Of a stretch of 64,000 bases of DNA, positions 60,744 through 64,000 are shown one piece after another. Origin of the DNA: Cricetomys ansorgei. Taxonomy: Eukaryota; Chordata; Mammalia; Rodentia; Nesomyidae. Under the pieces are notes generated by a model. The model saw nothing but the letters and a program-made list of their open reading frames with translations, was not told where the DNA came from and did not search any database. The position numbers were made by a program, and so were the translations under genes. Where the stretch lies: NCBI GenBank assembly GCA_026225945.1, contig JAMJFZ010000694.1, positions 186,001-250,000 on the forward strand, in the 5' to 3' direction. Position 1 is the first letter of the stretch; each line of letters begins with the position of its first letter.

Positions 60744-61656
60744 GTCTCTCCATACCTGAAGAGTAGAGCTTTCAACCACTCATCCTGTGAAGGAGACCCA
60801 TCTTGCTCTCCTCCTACCACCAGGGTACCCTTACATCTCAGTGCTAACAAGACAACATCCAAAGTGGTAGACTCTCCTGTAGGAAGTTTCCATCCTTCCC
60901 ACTCAGATCATGCTGTCTTAGGTAATCCCGGTGCCATGACACCGGTCTATAGCACTACATCCCCCTCCCAAGGTGACCTCACACCTCAGTCTTCAGGAGA
61001 AGGAGACCTTGACCTTATTCTTATCTTTGGCTCTCCAGAACACCCCTGGCATGCTGAAAGGATTCCTGAGGTTTCCACTCACAGGCACAATGCTGTATGT
61101 CCCCAAAGCAATGGTGAAGAAGCTGAGAGATCCACCCCAGTTGACCCATGGACATAAGGGCAGCACATGGCTACCCAAGAACGACCTGCTTATAGTCCCA
61201 CACCACTTCAACGGAGAGATAAAATTTCTTCACAGCCAGAATGTACTTGAAGCCCTCCACACCTGACTCTGGAGGGGAGGTGATATTTCTTCATGACAAA
61301 GAGCAGACATGAGGCCCTCCACACCTGGGTCTGCAGCCCATTCTCCCTGGGCACCTGATACCCTGGAAGCACTGCAGTTCCAGTCTCGGCCTCTGAGACT
61401 CTCCATGCCCACAGACTGGATTTTCATACCTATCCATTCACAGGCAGCTGGGCTCAACAGGTCGGTGTCCTGGAAAGTTGGCCTCTGAAGCCTCTCCTCC
61501 TAAATAAGCAAATCCACTCAGTTCCCCTCAGCACATGGAGGCAAACTCATATCAACAGCACGAACCCTGGGTGGCTTATGCCTGCACACCTCCATCCCAC
61601 TGGTCACCTGCCCTGCCCTCCAGGCTGAGGTGGAACTCCTCAAAATGGACACATCT
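60282..61656 (+). repeat. Array unit U12 (1,375 bp)
   Basis: About 60 bases longer than standard because of a local tandem duplication (61,214-61,275 and 61,276-61,337, each with ATTTCTTCA and CCTCCACACCTG). A 162-codon ORF (60,255-60,743) carries the D-box and the long Pro/Ser/Gln stretch in the common frame. Confidence 0.9.
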
Positions 61657-62969
61657 GAGGATTGGGACCATGACAACAGTCTACATTCTTCTGACTGTCT
61701 AGAACTGCCCTCATATTCATAGGAGACAGGGGACACTTTCAAGTGTACAGACTGGGCTCATTCACCATCCACAAAGGAGGGGGAGGCTCTGACTCTTTCA
61801 CTGCATGCTTATGGGATTCAAGTGAAGCTCACAGCAATCCAGGGACGTGCAGAACATCCAGAGCCTCTACAAGGGCTTGCCCAGGCTTCTTCACACACCC
61901 TGGAGGTGGCAGTGACATCTCCCCCTGGCACCCATCTCTGTGGTCTCTCACCTTATGTGTACAAGGGGCTTTACCCTGAACCATGCACACTTGGGACTCT
62001 GTTGAGCATTCCCCTCCTGGGGTTGAGGACTCCTCAGATGGCACAGGGAGAGGACTGGTGCTGCCACATTCTGCCTCCTCACCATGGTCCCAAGATCCTT
62101 TGCAGTTCTCCAAAGGGCCTCTGACACTCTGCATACCTGAATACTGGATCTTTCAACCTCTCCAATACTGTGAAAGTGACCCATCCAGCAGTCCTCCTAT
62201 CACCTGTGTGCCCTTACATCGCACTGCTCACAAGAGGACATCGAAAGAGTTAGACGCTGGCCTAAAAGGTTTCCATTCCTCTCACTCAGTTCATGCTGGC
62301 TTAGGTCATCCCTGAGCGATACCACAGGGCCCCAGCACCACAACCCCCACCCAAGGAGACCACATACCTCAGTCCTCAGAAGAAGGATACCTTGACCTTG
62401 CTATTCTCTTTGGCTCTCTAGAACTCCTCCCTGCCTGCTGAAAGGGGTCATAGAATTCCACTCACAGGCACAGTGCTGAAGGTCCCCAAACCAATGGTGA
62501 AGGGACAGAGGAGACACACCAGGTGACCCCAGGTCTTAAGGGCGGCACATGGCTACCCAAGCACCTTCTTACAGTCCCATACCACACCAAGGTGGAGGTG
62601 AAATATCTTCCTGGCCAGGAGGGGACCTGGGATTAACCACACCTCGGCCTGGAGCCCATTCTCCCTTGACACCGAGTTCCTTGGGACCACTGCGGTTCCT
62701 GTCTGGACCTCTGACACTGTCCATACCCTGAGAATGGAGTTTCACAGCCATCTCTCCACAGGCACCTGTGCTCACCGGGTCTGCTTCCTTCAAAGTTGGC
62801 TCCATAAGCCATCCTCTAAAAGAAGTACCACTCAGTCACCCTCAGAACATGGAGGCTTCCTCACATCAATAGCAGAAACCCTGGGGGGCTCTGGCATGCA
62901 CAATTCTGCCCCATTGGGCCCCAGTCCTGCCCTCCAGCTCAGGTGGACCTCCTCACAATGGACACATCT
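61657..62969 (+). repeat. Array unit U13 (1,313 bp)
   Basis: In-frame TAG at 61,720 within the D-box. A 110-codon ORF (61,983-62,315) links the SASSPWSQ stretch, the second ADWSF-like box (LCIPEYWIFQPL) and DPSSSPP in one frame. The end of the unit (62,720-62,850) closely resembles the U7/U8 region at 54,900-55,030, six units earlier. Confidence 0.9.
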
Positions 62970-63618
62970 GAGGATTGGGATCTTGAGAACAGTCTACAAT
63001 GTTCTGACTCTCTTGAACTCCTCTCATCTTCAGAGCAGACAAGAGACACTCTCACGTGTACAGGAGCAGCTTAAGCACCATCCACACAGAAGGGTGAGAG
63101 TCTCACTCTTTCACAACATGCCCATGGCACTCAAACACAGCCCAGAGAAATTTAGGGAGTTACAGAACATCCAGCGCCTCTCCAAGGACATTCCCTTTCT
63201 TCCTCACATACCTTGGAGGCATCAGAAGCTCTTCTTCCTGGGCATCCATATCTCTGGCCTCCCAGCTCATGTGTCCAAGTGGCTCAGCCCAGAACCACAC
63301 ACACCTGGGGGCCTGCTGAGCATTCTGCTCCTGGGATGAGGCCTCCTCACAAGGCACTAGGAGAGAAATTTTGCTGCCACATTCTGCCTCCTCACCAGGG
63401 TCCCAAGCTTTTTTGTGGTCTGCCCAAGGGCCTATGACTCTATCCATACCTTCAGACTGGAGACTTTCAACCTCTCTCATCCTGGAAGGGGACCCATCCA
63501 GCTCTCCTCCTAGCACCTGGGGGACCGTTACTCACACTGCTGACAAGAAAACATCCAAAGAGTTAGACTCTGCCCTAGGAGGTTTCCATCCCACTCACTC
63601 CTCACAATGGACACATCT
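62970..63618 (+). repeat. Array unit U14, collapsed to 649 bp
   Basis: The sequence runs from the second-half GGTTTCCATCCCACTCACTC straight into CTCACAATGGACACATCTGA at 63,600, skipping ~660 bp. The join lies at a short CACTC/CTCAC similarity, consistent with deletion. Confidence 0.9.
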
Positions 63619-64000
63619 GAGGATTTGGACCTTAAAAGCAGTCTACATTCTTTTGACTCTGTAACTCCCCTCATCTTCAGAGGAGACAGAGGACATTTTC
63701 AAGTGTACAGAATCGGCCCAGTCACCATCCCCAAGGAGGTTAGAGTTGTGACTCTTTCATTGCATGCCCATGGGAAACAAACAAAGCCCACAGAAATCTG
63801 GGGAGCTGCAGAAAATCCAGCTCCTCTCCAAGGGCTTTCCCAGTTTTCTGGGTTACCCAGGCCACTCCACCTGGGCATCCATCTTTCTGGTCTCAGAGCT
63901 CATGTGTCCAAGGGGCTCAGTCCAGAACCACACACACATGGTGCCATTCTGAGCATTCACCTCCTGAGGATGAGGACTCCTTACATGGCACATGGAGAGA
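63619..64000 (+). repeat. Array unit U15, cut by the window edge
   Basis: Starts with GAGGATTTGGACCTTAAAAG. The D-box has lost three bases (CTCTGTAACTCCCC) and the rest continues the array pattern to the last base, so more units are expected beyond the window. Confidence 0.9.

Larger units (their letters stand above)
45225..64000 (+). repeat. Tandem array of ~1,317-bp units, at least 14 copies
   Basis: Using the GAGGATTGGGACCTTGA anchor (D-box), copies begin at 45,532, 46,851, 48,168, 49,486, 50,805, 52,106, 53,840, 55,153, 56,462, 57,753, 60,282, 61,657, 62,970 and 63,619. One more anchor is deleted near 59,040. Undisturbed spacings are 1,301-1,319, with 1,317-1,319 the most common. Units are similar along their whole length but clearly diverged. 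The array reaches the window edge. No L1 or SINE interrupts it, suggesting recent or ongoing homogenisation. Confidence 0.97.

Noticed and set aside
45225..64000. CTCF-binding sites repeated once per unit (CGCCAGGAGGGGACCTGG-like)
   Set aside because: The match to the CTCF core has at least two mismatches at strongly preferred bases and varies between units. It is not strong enough to call without a matrix scan or ChIP.
45225..64000. Minus-strand coding in the 1.3-kb array
   Set aside because: Several minus frames of 60-120 codons recur, but the two-box dimer symmetry and the frame chaining around the unit were clear only on the plus strand. A formal test is still needed.
45225..64000. CRISPR array or centromeric satellite
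   Set aside because: The repeat length, lack of uniform spacers and eukaryotic context exclude CRISPR; the unit does not resemble the rodent major or minor satellites.

Overview
The window looks like mammalian, muroid-rodent (mouse- or rat-like) chromosomal DNA. It carries decayed B1, B3 and B4 SINEs, L1 fragments of the rodent type, many CA/GT, TC and CTTT microsatellites and long A-runs, with low coding density. No intact protein-coding gene, tRNA, rRNA or CRISPR array can be supported. Almost every open frame is short, and the longer ones lie in repeats. The content is best read as layers of segmental and tandem duplication.

Layout. (1) 1-2.78 kb is AT-rich, with one weak third copy of a duplicated motif. 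(2) 2.79-12.1 kb (block A) and 14.73-25.2 kb (block B) are two diverged copies of one ~9-10 kb module in the same orientation: LTR-like head, minus-strand exon-like ORF, antisense L1-3'-end-like piece, B3 SINE, B4 SINE, L1 fragment, then the head of an 'R' repeat. Between them is a GC-richer stretch that I cannot identify. (3) 24.96-35.2 kb is a diverged tandem array of about four R units (2.5-3.4 kb each); the third holds an inverted ~365 bp piece. (4) 36.1-38.3 kb is a CpG-rich island built largely of a 19-bp minisatellite (about 45 degenerate copies), followed by three copies of a ~100-bp repeat. (5) 38.3-43.6 kb is mostly AT-rich, with a second, unrelated 19-bp minisatellite, a CTTT tract and an antisense B1. 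(6) 43.6-45.1 kb is a degenerate ~30-bp (10-codon) repeat. (7) From 45.2 kb to the window edge runs a tandem array of at least 14 units of about 1,317 bp.

The most notable feature is that last array. The modal period, 1,317 bp, is 439 x 3. Pieces of one plus-strand frame recur in unit after unit and can be chained around the whole unit, although each present copy carries stops or frameshifts. Each unit is itself an old dimer: the same two peptide boxes occur twice per unit. The 30-bp repeats upstream look like the ancestral building block. This is consistent with a decayed gene for a giant, internally repetitive protein, or with a macrosatellite that happens to be poor in stops; the sequence alone does not decide. 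Several units carry readable rearrangement scars, including a perfect 56-bp inverted repeat next to a 190-bp segment copied from the neighbouring unit.

I recognise no gene name here, and I give none.
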